Below are positions 48,760 to 58,719 of a DNA stretch of 64,000 bases, piece after piece (within the stretch, counting starts at the first letter, position 1; each line of letters opens with the position of its first letter). The notes under the pieces were generated by a model. That model was not told the origin of the DNA. It made no database searches and was given only the letters and a program-made list of their open reading frames with translations. The position numbers and the translations under genes were made by a program. The stretch covers positions 5,642,001 to 5,706,000 of the forward strand of contig NC_092361.1 of NCBI RefSeq assembly GCF_030848805.1. Direction: 5' to 3'. This stretch comes from Temnothorax longispinosus (taxonomy: Eukaryota > Arthropoda > Insecta > Hymenoptera > Formicidae).

Positions 48760-50110
48760 TGCTTGTTAAACTTAAAGAGATTGGCTTTTCTGATGCTGTT
48801 CTTAACTGGATTTTTTCCTACTTAACTGGCCGTTCTCAAGCTGTTATTGACGATGCGGGTAATCTCTCTGAATGGTTATTTACTTCGTCTGGGGTCCCTC
48901 AAGGCTCCGTTCTTGGTCCTCTGCTTTTTTCTTTGTTCATCAACGACATATACAAAGTTTTGCGTTATGCATTTCATATGATTTTTGCAGATGATATACA
49001 ATCTATCGCCTTTGCTCACCTGCTGATATTCTCAGTGCTCTAGAATTAATTTCTAAGGATGCCCAAGCTCTTTTTAACTATGCTAATAAGAATGGACTTA
49101 AACTCAACCCGGCTAAATCCAAAGTCATTATATTTGGAAATCAGCGTATGTCAATGCAATTATCTTAGTAATTTACCACCTATCCTTGTTAACAATACGC
49201 CTCTTCCATTTGTGCATGAGGTGAGAAATCTTGGGGTTATGTTTACTTCCGATCTCTCTTGGGCGCGACATATCTCATTGATTTCACAAAGGGTCCATCA
49301 TGTGTTGCATAATCTCAAGTTTAACAAGGGTTCTCTTTCCACCAATCTTAGAATCAAACTTGTCTCTACTCTGATTATGCCTCACTAGACTACTGTTGCC
49401 TAGTGTATCATGGCCTGAGCGATGGGTTGGATACTAAATTGCAGCGACTAATTAACTGCTGTGTTCGTTTATTTTTAATTTAAAACGTGACGAACATATT
49501 ACGCCTTACAGGCGTCAGTTGGGTTGGCTTTCTGTTAGGAATAGACGCTTATATTTTCTGGGATGCCAGATGTATCGTATTTTGCATTTGTCTTCTCCTA
49601 CATATTTACGTGAGCTGTTTACCTCTCCTGATCCTTCTCTTAGAAGGTCCGATCGCTTGGCTGCTTCCTTCACTTCATCTTTCCATATTCCTGCTCATAG
49701 AACTGTCACGTACAGAAATTCATTCCAGCTTTCCGCCATATATTTTTGGCACTCACTTCCTAGCAGTATTACATCAGCATCTTCCTTAGCATCATTCAAA
49801 GGTCTTCTGCGTCTATTCTTATTTTCATCTGAATTCGAGTGACCACTTCGCTTACGGGTAACCCATGCCATGTTCCCTCTATTTTTGTCTTCGTTACATT
49901 TAGTCTTAAATTAGTTTTTAAGTTGCGCTAGTTATAAGTTCTTGTTGAATGTTTGCGTTGCATGTAGGCTGAGAGTGAGCCTGTGTATGCTTGGCATTAT
50001 TATTATTATTGTTATTATTATTGTTCTGTATTTCGATTTTTGTATTTTACTTTTTGCCCTTTAGCAGTTGCTCGGGCATATTAAACTATATCTATCTATC
50101 TATCTCTCTC
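48760..50110 (+). pseudogene. 5'-truncated, frameshifted non-LTR retrotransposon (LINE)
   Basis: Carries the C-terminal half of a reverse transcriptase: IGFSDAVLNWIFSYLTGRSQ, then SSGVPQGSVLGPLLFSLFIND, then the catalytic block FADDIQ, followed by LGVMFTSDLSW, the region after LDYC, and the terminal thumb segment (YRRQLGWLSVRNRR, HSLPSSI) to ~49842. The reading frame shifts at least at ~49020, ~49160 and ~49480 and has in-frame stops, so it is dead. The 3' tail has (ATT)n at ~49998 and (CTAT)n at ~50086. The order of motifs fits the CR1/Jockey group; no endonuclease or ORF1 remains. Confidence 0.85.
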
Positions 50111-50412
50111 TCACCTAATATAACTGGTTTCGCTAAATTCATTATTGTTTTTGCCATGTCGATTTTTCGCGCATTGCACATCAGGATAATGTGATGCAAC
50201 GTGTGCATATACATATGCATATATATATTTATAAAAGAAAATTTATAATTTATAAATCAAGATATCCGTAATTTACATTCTTGAAAAATTCGAGACGATG
50301 GAAGCGATTTATAACAGCGAAGGACAATCGTCAAATAATTGTATGCAAACGTGTTGCCGAAATCCGACGATATATTATATCGTAAAAAAACGGTTGAAAT
50401 ATTATTCATATT

Positions 50413-50571
50413 AGGTGCTTTCCATTTACATCAAAACTCGCATAATTCTCATCACTCGTGACTTCGTTCCAATCCTTTTTGGCAATTAATGAATAATGAA
50501 GACAGAATGAGACACGTCACAAGTGAGAATTAATTATCAGAGTTTTGATGTAAATGGAAAGCATACCTACA
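50413..50571. mobile_element. 159-bp MITE
   Basis: Left GGTGCTTTCCATTTACATCA and the complement of the right end agree over ~30 bp, and the arms continue to pair imperfectly (AATTCTCA ... CACGTGTC-type blocks). Confidence 0.75.
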
Positions 50572-51204
50572 AAAACTGTAAGACAAAGGGAACGAAAAAT
50601 TGATTGATACGACTGTACATCTAGATATAAACAGTAAAATTGCTAATACATTGGAAAAATTTTATTGCCTAAATATGCCGTTTTGTATTTATGAAACGTT
50701 CGTGTACGTAATAAATCATGAATTTCATTGCATTAAAAATTAAATATTTAGATATATTTTATATTGGCGATTGAAACATTGAAATTAATAATATATGTCG
50801 ATACTCTTTAATAATTATAATCTTTGAATCCCCAGGGCTCCGCATTGATAATCACAATAATTTGCTGCTAGGGTTAATAGTTTTAAGTAACATTAATTAA
50901 TTATCAGTGACATACAGTGAAAAATGTGAAAATTTTATTCAGTATATAGAGACTCGAACCTCCACTTAATTCTTATATAAATGAAGAAATAAGCAAATGT
51001 TGACGTCAAGTTAAGTTAGCGATCTTCTACTTTTATATAAAGAAACGGCATACGTTTTGTATTAAGGAAATTATTTCTTACAATAAATGATTTGTGTATA
51101 TAGCATGTATCGCAAATTAATATCTTTGTTATACAATTAACGCATATTCAATTTAATTAAATCATTATTATCCTTAACCAAAGTAGTATTAAAAATTTTA
51201 AGTT

Positions 51205-51540
51205 CTTGTACTTCTTTTTCGCATGCACTACGCGATTCCTCTGATTCAGCCAAACGTTTCTCTAAATCTTTCTCATTTTTCGAATTGTATCCATTTCCAC
51301 CTTTAAGGTCTGAAGCTCATTAGTCAAAGTAATATTTAAAATCTCAAGTTCTTCTATTTTTTTTTTCGCATGCACTACGCGATTCCTCTGATTCAGCCAA
51401 ACGTTTCTCTAAATCTTTCTCATTTTTTCGAATTGTATCCATTTCCACCTTTAAGGTCTGAAGCTCATTAGTCAAAGTAATATTTAAAATCTCAAGTTCT
51501 TCTATTTTTTTTTCGCACGCACTACGCGATTCCTCTGATT
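51205..51540 (-). repeat. 147-bp in-frame coding repeat (coiled coil)
   Basis: The phrase GCATGCACTACGCGATTCCT (or its C/T variant) recurs at 51221, 51368 and 51515, a 147-bp period (49 codons). Copies differ mainly in A/T homopolymer length. Confidence 0.85.
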
Positions 51541-51589
51541 CTTGTAAACGTTTTGCTAATCTTTTTTGCGGATGGCACCCGTTTTCACT

Positions 51590-51781
51590 GGTCCCCCCGT
51601 GGTATTTGAAACTGTTGGAGCTGGTGCGGTCGATGCTGGTCCCCCCGTGGTATTTGAAACTGTTGGAGCTAGTGCGGTTGATGCTGGTCCCCCCGTGGTA
51701 TTTGAAACTGTTGGAGCTGGTGCGGTCGATGCTGGTCCCCCCGTGGTATTTGAAACTGTTGGAGCTGGTGCGGTCGCTGCT
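51590..51781 (-). repeat. 48-bp coding minisatellite, four copies
   Basis: A 48-bp unit (GGTCCCCCCGTGGTATTTGA ...) is repeated four times with few changes, encoding a 16-residue Thr/Ala/Pro repeat on the minus strand. Open frames on the plus strand are shadows of it. Confidence 0.9.
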
Positions 51782-52274
51782 GCTCCCCCCGTCCGTGGCT
51801 ATTTAATATAAAAAAGAAAAAAATAAATATATCAAGTATTATATAACAATTATAACACAATAATTAAATATCTATACTTACATCAACACATTGTTTCCCA
51901 TCTTTGAAGCACTTGCAAAGGTTTGTGCATTTATTCCGTGTTTTACACACTTGCATTGATTGTTGGTGTAACAATTGGTATTGCACTGGCAATAATTCCG
52001 CGGACCAGGCATAATGCACAATTTTATGCTGTAACAGAGAGAGATAAGTAATATATCTTTTAATTAAACCCTGAATATGAAGAATTAACAGATCTATGTG
52101 AAAAACTAAAGTTATGAAAAAATCGTTACAAGTTTTCAAGACCGTACACATGACGCTTAAATTTTTTAAAGACAATGGTTTTTTATTCATGCCAAAGAAA
52201 ATAATTATTGCATCTTCTCTTTCATTACGCAAACGCAAACAAACTACACAACTATTAACAAAAAAAACGAATAT

Positions 52275-52748
52275 TGAGAGCTGCAACGAATATGCAGCGA
52301 GCGGAAACAATCAAGACAAGGGCACGCGCGCAAGTTATGTCGCGCGGATGTCTTCGCCGCGACGTGCGAGCGAGAGAGCGATCACGTGGTACACGCGTGC
52401 ACGCGTAATGCGACGTGCGAGCGAAAGAGCGATCACGCGTGTGGTCGAGCGAAGGGCGCGCGCGCGAGGGACGAGATCACGCAGGGCGCGAGTACCCGCG
52501 CCGATCCGTCGACGTGTAAATGAGAGTTGCAACGAATATGCAGCGAGCGGAAACAATCTCGCTCGCTGCATACTCGTTGCAGTCGTTAGTAGAATCGAAT
52601 AATCGGCGCGTGCACGCGTGTACCACGTGATCGCTCTCTCGCTCGCACGTCGCATCGGCACGTCGCGGCGAAGACATCCGCGCGACATAACTTGCGTGCC
52701 CTTGTCTTGATTGTTTCCGCTCGCTGCATATTCGTTGCAGCTCTCAAA
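52275..52748. mobile_element. GC-rich foldback element
   Basis: GAGAGCTGCAACGAATATGC at 52278 is mirrored by its complement ending at 52746, and the arms of ~125 bp pair closely (through GTCTTCGCCGCGACGTGC). The interior contains extra direct copies of AACGAATATGCAGCGAGCGG and GTGCGAGCGA-type motifs. The several long frames here on both strands are compositional. Confidence 0.8.
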
Positions 52749-52759
52749 TATTCGTTTTT

Positions 52760-53110
52760 TTTTACGCGATCGCGCAACGTGGCGGTCGTTGAGGACGAGT
52801 CGCGGCGTGATCGCGTGAAAATTTTCGCGAAATCGGTCACAACTCGGCGGTTCGGTCTAAGATGACGGCGTCGGCGACGACGTGATCGCCGGTGTTCCTC
52901 CACCTCCGCTTCCTCTCTTTTTTAGGCGTCGCGATGTTGCCCGGGACTCGCGAGCCGACGACGCCGACGTTCGCAAGCTCGAGAGCAGGTTCTGGAGTGC
53001 GAGTACTCACCAGTCGTTTCAACGTCCAAGAGCACAGCGACCACTTTCGCCTGTACGCCACGCTTCTCTCTCTCTCTCTTGCTGTGTGAAGTTCTTCGAA
53101 TGACTTGGAA
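52760..53110 (-). promoter_or_regulatory. CpG-rich block, possible minus-strand promoter and 5' UTR exon
   Basis: GC- and CpG-rich. On the minus strand a consensus donor (ACTG then GTGAGT) lies at ~53011, preceded by ~90 bp without ATG, as expected of a 5' untranslated exon. It could serve the Cys-rich gene at 51-52 kb, with the foldback at 52.3-52.7 kb inside its first intron. Inference only. Confidence 0.3.
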
Positions 53111-53232
53111 TGACTGCGAAGGCTGCGAAGTGCGAACTGCGATGCGAGCCGCCGCCGCACGCCACAACCGCACGCGATGCTTGCCGCAAAATTCGAAAAA
53201 TGTCAGGCTGGCCAACCTACCTACTTCACCTA

Positions 53233-53382
53233 CTAAAGGGCCGGTCTCACAGTCTCCGATTAACGTGATTCTCCGATTAAACTCACTCTGCATCTCTTTC
53301 TAACTATCCCCCTAGAAAGAGACGAAGAGTGAGTTTAATCGGAGAATCACGTTAATCGGAGACTGTGAGACCGGCCCTAAGG
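53233..53382. mobile_element. Harbinger-type MITE, near-perfect palindrome
   Basis: Arms of ~66 bp beginning AGGGCCGGTCTCACAGTCTC, complementary on the right, with a 12-bp centre. Flanking TAA on both sides matches the three-base target of PIF/Harbinger elements. Confidence 0.85.
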
Positions 53383-53386
53383 GCCA

Positions 53387-54335
53387 ATTTCACACCTCTA
53401 TGAAGTTGGCCGGACAACTTCAACGTATCGAACTTTCATTAATTGGAATCGATTGGTGGTCGTTTGGTGGTCTTTGGTAGTCTAGTCCGATCGTTTGGTG
53501 GTTAGTCGTTTTCCTGTGAAATAAAAATGAAATTTCCGGTGTGAAGTTAGCCGGACAATTTTTATTTTTCAATCAATTTAACTTTATTATAGCTCATTCG
53601 ACGCGGAATAGTTTGGTGGTCACGAATATCGTCATTAAAACGTTTGGTGGTCAATGGTTTTCCTAAGAAATAGAAAAAAACCGTACTCTCACGCCATTGG
53701 TCGCATGACTCCGTGACGGTAGCTCGGTAATTTGATGAATAAATATTATTTATCAATCAAATTAACTTTCATACGGCTCAATCGACGCGGAATCGTTTGG
53801 TGGTCACGAATATAATCAGTAAAACGTTTGGTGGTCAACCGTTGGGGCCCTATTCTCTAACGAGAAACGTATACGCAAACTCTGCTCTACAGAAAGGCTG
53901 CAAGCTTATTGGCTAAAACTGTGCGATAGCCAATCAATTTGCAGCCTTTCTGTTAGAGCAGAGTTTGCGTATACGTTTCTCGTTAGAGAATAGGGCCCCA
54001 GAGGTGATATGTCCGGCATTATGCGCATACGGTTTTTTCTATTTTCTGGGAAAACGGTTGACCACCAAACGTTTTACTGGTGATATTCGTGACCACCAAC
54101 GATTCCGCGTCGAATGCGAGCTATAAAAAAGTTAAATTGGTTGAAAAATAAAAATTGTCCGGCTAACTTCACACCGGAAATTTTATTTTTATTTTACAGG
54201 AAAACGACTAACCACCAAACGATCGGAATAGACTACCAAAGACCACCAAACGACCACCAATCGATTCCAGTTAATGAAAGTTCGATACGTTGAAGTTGTC
54301 CGGCCAACTTCATAGAGGTCCATTTGTGCAAGGGG
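53387..54335. mobile_element. Large foldback element with repeated TTTGGTGGTC motif
   Basis: Outer arms start near GGGCCAATTTCACACCTCTA and end near the complementary AACTTCATAGAGG at ~54320; long blocks pair (CCGGACAACTTCAACGTATC and others). The decamer TTTGGTGGTC or a near variant occurs six times in the left arm and its complement about five times in the right. A second MITE is nested at its centre. Confidence 0.8.
53844..53999. mobile_element. Nested MITE inside the large foldback
   Basis: GGGGCCCTATTCTCTAACGA at the left and its complement at the right; the arms are ~65 bp and nearly perfect. It inserted near the loop of the host element, so it is younger than the host. Confidence 0.9.
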
Positions 54336-54863
54336 CTTTGAGCGAGATCTGGCGAGATCCTTGGAACGCAGCCTAATAAAAGAAGAAGAAGAAGAAGAAG
54401 TCGGTATGACAGGTTTCATAACCTGAATATAGTCGTCAACTTTAACGATAAATATCTCGCTTCACGGAGCAAAAACGCGACGATTGAGCATAATTTCATC
54501 GATATTGGAGGTGAGGACCCTAAACTGGATAATTACCCAGATTTTTGCACAGTGGTTTCTACAAGTTTTGAATATCGAGAGAATTTTGTTAGCAATGAAC
54601 ACATTGGCAAATCCTACAGAAACTTAATGGAATCTCCCGTCTGGAAACCATTTGAATGATATACTTTATTTAAATGGTTACAAAAAATGACAGATGTTGC
54701 TCGGTTTCTGCTATCAAATTACATTGATAGACTCCGCAAGCAAATTGCTAAATTGCTACCATGATATTGCTTATGTCTCACTTATATTGGGTTGTCTTTT
54801 TCAATTGCAGATATTCCAGTTATATATAAACTATAGATTTATAAGTATAGATTAGAATTAATA

Positions 54864-55657
54864 ATGAAGAACATAAACGAGGGAGCAGATTTGTCAAGCT
54901 CGGAAGATGAAACATCTACAAATATTCTGAGAGAAGCAATTGATCAGCAATTTCTAAACAATGATATGTACAGCATGAAAAAAGTCCAAGTTACTCCTTC
55001 TGGTGAGTAAAACTAATCTTATTTCTATATCACACTTTCATATTTACCAAATAGATCATAGAAACATTATATGTTAATTACTGTTTAAATTTTTTAAAGA
55101 AGTACAAACTAACAAACTGGGCGAAAACTCCTTGAGCTCAAAGCAGGAGGATAGATTCACGAATTTTGGTGTTACTGCCACGTTTCAGAGTTTTATCGCT
55201 AAGAAACTAGATGAAATTTTGGAACGGTAAACATTAAAGCAAATACTTCAAACGTTTACAAATATTATTCTATTTTTAATTATCATATGCAAATTCCAAT
55301 TGTAGAACTATAGAGTTGGAAAGCAGGGAAACTATCAACTATTGCGCCGAACAAAAACGGAGGAGAAGCAAAAGCTCTGGGATAAAACTTCTAAGTACAT
55401 CGAAAAAATTGTTGACGATCACGAAAGTCACAGAGGACTGTACGGAGCGAAGAGATCCAAAAGAGATTGAAAAGAGATCCAAAAGGAATAGACAAATTGC
55501 AGAGGATGATGAGGATGCTTTTTCGAAATTTCGAGAAGCCGCTATCGACCCGGAACGCATATTGAGCAAATTAGAGACAAAAGCTTGGGTCAATAAACGT
55601 CCAGAATCGGAATTCAAATATAAAAGATTACAAAATGGCATTTTAATCGAGATGTAG
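54864..55657 (+). CDS. CUSTOS homolog (C12orf43 family)
   Basis: Exons 54864-55002, 55100-55226 and 55306-55657, GT-AG introns, joined phases, 205 codons plus TAG. Recognised by three short conserved blocks in the family order: an N-terminal SSSEDE ... LREAID, a central FQSFIAKKLDEIL (vertebrate FRAHVAKKL-type), and a C-terminal acidic EDDEDAFSKFREAAIDPERIL. A basic stretch (QKRRRSKSS and KEIEKRSKRNRQ) between them could act as nuclear localisation signal. In vertebrates CUSTOS is a nuclear-envelope-associated regulator of Wnt/beta-catenin signalling; the insect role is unknown. The rest of the protein is low complexity, so similarity is confined to those blocks. A candidate poly(A) signal AATAAA lies at 55826-55831. 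Confidence 0.75.
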
Positions 55658-55764
55658 CATTACTTTTTCATTTGCAATTGTATATATGTATATGTTGTAT
55701 AAATATAGAGATAAGATTATTTTCCATAATTTTCTTATTTTTATTGAATCGTTCTCGACGAAAT

Positions 55765-55822
55765 ACATGATCTCTCTCTCTCTCTTTCTCTCTCTCCCTC
55801 CCCTCTCCTCTCCCTCCTTTTC
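55765..55822. repeat. CT-rich microsatellite
   Basis: Imperfect (CT)n/(CCCT)n run downstream of the CUSTOS homolog. Confidence 0.8.
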
Positions 55823-56249
55823 TTTAATAAATTTTTAATTTTTAACATTAACAATTTTAATTGCTTTTATTGATGATATTAACCCTAGAAGGATTTTTCT
55901 GGATCTGAGAGACCCGGCCAAATTTTCGAGGGACTGGCATCGCGGGGCTATTGACATTATGAAGATGGCCCTGCAACGTAAAAAAACTTTGGTCCTTCCT
56001 CTACCTCCTCTATCTTTCCGTCTGAATCAATCGTATATTAAAGTTAGCAGTATTGACCAATACTATTGGTTAATTTTTCTTCCCCGAAGAAATTAGATTG
56101 TAATTAAGAAAGGGAAAGACAGATTGCAGCCTTATTCCAAACAGACTGAGCTTGTATATGAGATCGACTGTGTAAATTGCAGTTTTTGTTACATTGCGAT
56201 AATTTACTCCGCGTAAACGAGTGAATTATCGTAAGTTACTATAGAAGTA

Positions 56250-56419
56250 AAGGCCATTGTGCACGTAACAAAGTTTTAGTCATAATCGAAAGACCGTAAG
56301 AAAATAGACCAATCACAGTCGATTATTCTCCTCGATCTCGAAGAATAATCGAGTGTGATTGGTCTATTTTCTTACGGCCTTACGATTATGACTAAAACTT
56401 TGTTACGTGCAATGGCCTT
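56250..56419. mobile_element. Harbinger-like MITE
   Basis: AGGCCATTGTGCACGTAACA at the left and its complement (one-base difference) at the right, arms ~75 bp, flanked by TAA. Confidence 0.8.
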
Positions 56420-56879
56420 AACGCTCGCGCAAACGTAGTAATTGTCACGTTTTTTAAATTTTGGGATTTTTACTTTTCGGGGCAATATACGAGTTTTCAA
56501 ATTTTGGCACATTTTTTTTTCAGGACTTTGCGTTCCACCGTAAATTCATAACGCAATATAGATATAAAAACGGAGGTACGTATAACTCTTTTTTCACAAA
56601 AATAATTTAAAATTTATCTATAAACGTTATGATGCTATACGTAGTATCGCACTATTCTTTTGACCATGGCAGTAGTTCACCTCTTATTTTACGACGCGAT
56701 GAATCGCCACTTCGAAATTTGAACTAGAAATCTATTCGCCGTTTTCGCATATTTTGTACATATAAAATCTCATGAATCTTCATAAAAGTGTCAAATAAAA
56801 TATCGCTAATTATCGTAGCTCTCCGAGAAGTGCCAAAAAGTTACAGATTTGAATAATGTGTTTTTCAAATTGTCTCAGC

Positions 56880-57600
56880 ATCGTATAGGCGGCGCGCGCA
56901 CGACCAGTCGCCAGCGCGCACCGCGCTTCGGCCAGCCGCCAACCAACGCCGCCATGACAGTCTCGGTAGCGCGACCGGTTCGGGTTCGGAACGCATGGAG
57001 CACGTCGCTCCGCGGATTAATCGCGGATTTTGCCCGTCGGAAGTGAGTAACGGGTGCGAATTTTGGTCGGGAGTGCCATTGGAAGTGACGGGCGATCGTG
57101 TGAGCGTATCAATTACCGTGTGTCTTCGCGATTGACGTCGTTTCGCCTTTCGCCGCTCGTAACAGTCGCCTGCCGGCACTATGCGCCGTGGCTCCAAATT
57201 GCTCCCGGCTCCGGTGAGTACATACAAATTCCGATACCATAGACACGCGAAAATGACCCGTACCGTCTTGCCGAGAGAATCGAGGGCTAGGCTGTCTTTC
57301 CGTTAGATGTAGTATGTTCGTGACTCGGACCGTCGTGTCACGATCGCGTTTACCGTGCGTAATCGAAAATCCGTCAGATGAAAGAGGATTAATTGATATC
57401 AGATAAACGGTATATCGTATTGATAGCAAGTGAATAGAGTGAATACGCGACAGTTCCGTCAAGTGAACTCCGCGCGACCGCCTCGTCGCGACTCGCGAGC
57501 ACGGTCGGAGTAATGAGAACTACTTTATCGACGTGACTTTATCGACGTGTGAACGTACGAGAATTCCCATGAAATGAACTCCGTGCGATCGTAGCATTAT
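56880..57600 (+). promoter_or_regulatory. CpG-rich region with 5'-exon-like sequence
   Basis: A sharp rise in GC and CpG over ~700 bp. It contains an ATG in a strong context at 56954 (GCCGCCATGACAG), opening MTVSVARPVRV and running to a GTGAGT donor at ~57041, and a second donor (CTCCG then GTGAGT) at ~57208. This is the signature of alternative first exons of a plus-strand gene whose body would lie beyond the window. No coding exon downstream was recognised. Confidence 0.35.
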
Positions 57601-58568
57601 TTGTAGCTTTGCATTTCTCACAGATTACAGTGTATGAGTTAATTGAAATGGATAGTGATTAGTAATAAGGAGTAATCGCGATGACGTGTTCTAATTAGCC
57701 GCGATTACTGCTTGTAGGTTTTTTTGTGGATCGGAAAGGTGAAATCGATGTGGTGTTAATATCACGATCGTTATATTTACCGAATTACGTGTATCGATTA
57801 AATTTTAAAAATATGGGATAGTAATCAGCAGTAATGGCGATCATTTTCTGATTAGACGCGATTACTGTGCGTATTTTTTTTTGTAGATTAGTAACGCAAA
57901 ATCGATGTACAGTTAATATTGCAACTGTTATATTTGTAGAATCGTGTGCATAAATTAATTAAAATACGGGATATTAATTGGTAGCGTGATTGCGATCATT
58001 TCTTTACTAGCCGCGATCACTGCTTCTAATTTTTTTGTACATTAAAAGATATTGCTATAATTAATGCCGCAACTGCTTTTATTAAATTACATGCATGAGT
58101 TAATTGAAAAGTCTTTTCTGCATTAATTTTTACATATTAGTATTAGATACAATTAACAGTTCATGATATCGCGTAATATTTATAATAATAATTTAATATT
58201 ATTACGAATTAATGTTAGATGAGATGTACATTTTTATGTTGTTGGAAAAAGTATTATTTTAATTTAAAATAACCGTTTAGAATCGGTAATGAAAAAAATA
58301 TCAAGCACGTGTCATTTTATAACAGTAAATGCCATTGATAACATACTTTCGTGCTTTGAGATTCTTATATAAGAGCAATTTATGCGTCTATACTGCATCT
58401 AACAGAAAATTCGCTGGTGTCACGATTTCTCTCAAACAGAATAAACGGATTAAAAAATATAGATCGGTTTGCATGTAAGTTAACGGAATAAGTGCGACTG
58501 TGCGCGAGTGCGTGAAATCGTCGTGTGTCGATCCGTGATGTAATCGGGACAATATCGATTGAATCCAT

Positions 58569-58714
58569 CTTAATCGCGCGCGGAGATGGAATTCAGTGAC
58601 GTAATTAGTTGCTCAATTACGAACTTGCACGAGCTACGCATTTGCAACGGCTTAGGAGTCCTTGAGGATTGGCGCAATCAACAGCTTCTGTAATGATCAC
58701 TGCGAGGATTCAAG
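58569..58714 (+). other. Possible non-coding 5' exon
   Basis: Moderately GC-rich stretch ending at a consensus donor (CAAG then GTAAGA, 58715). It contains an ATG at 58586 whose frame ends at 58672, before the donor, so it would be leader sequence with an upstream ORF. It could belong with the CpG-rich block at 56.9 kb. Confidence 0.3.
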
Positions 58715-58719
58715 GTAAG

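Larger units (their letters stand above)
51137..52028 (-). pseudogene. Cys-rich plus coiled-coil repeat gene, frameshifted
   Basis: Two minus-strand exons. Exon 52028-51882 follows a good acceptor and encodes a Cys-rich module (NYCQCNTNCYTNNQCKC, then NKCTNLCKCFKDGKQC) interrupted by a one-base frameshift near 51945. It ends at GTAAGT, phase 0. Exon 51798-51137 starts after a polypyrimidine acceptor, encodes four 16-residue repeats (GGPASTAPAPTVSNTT), then heptad-rich 49-residue repeats (DLEKRLAESEESRSACEKK, IEELE) and ends ... DNNDLIKLNMR at 51139-51137. An A9/A10 length difference between repeats shifts the frame. The Cys pattern recalls C-terminal tails of some domesticated or Gypsy-integrase-type proteins, a weak match. 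Either a decaying gene or a gene with homopolymer errors; 5' exons were not found. Confidence 0.6.

Noticed and set aside
52114..53303. Many long Arg/Ala-rich frames
   Set aside because: CpG-rich foldback and promoter-like composition keeps several frames open at once; none has a recognisable domain.
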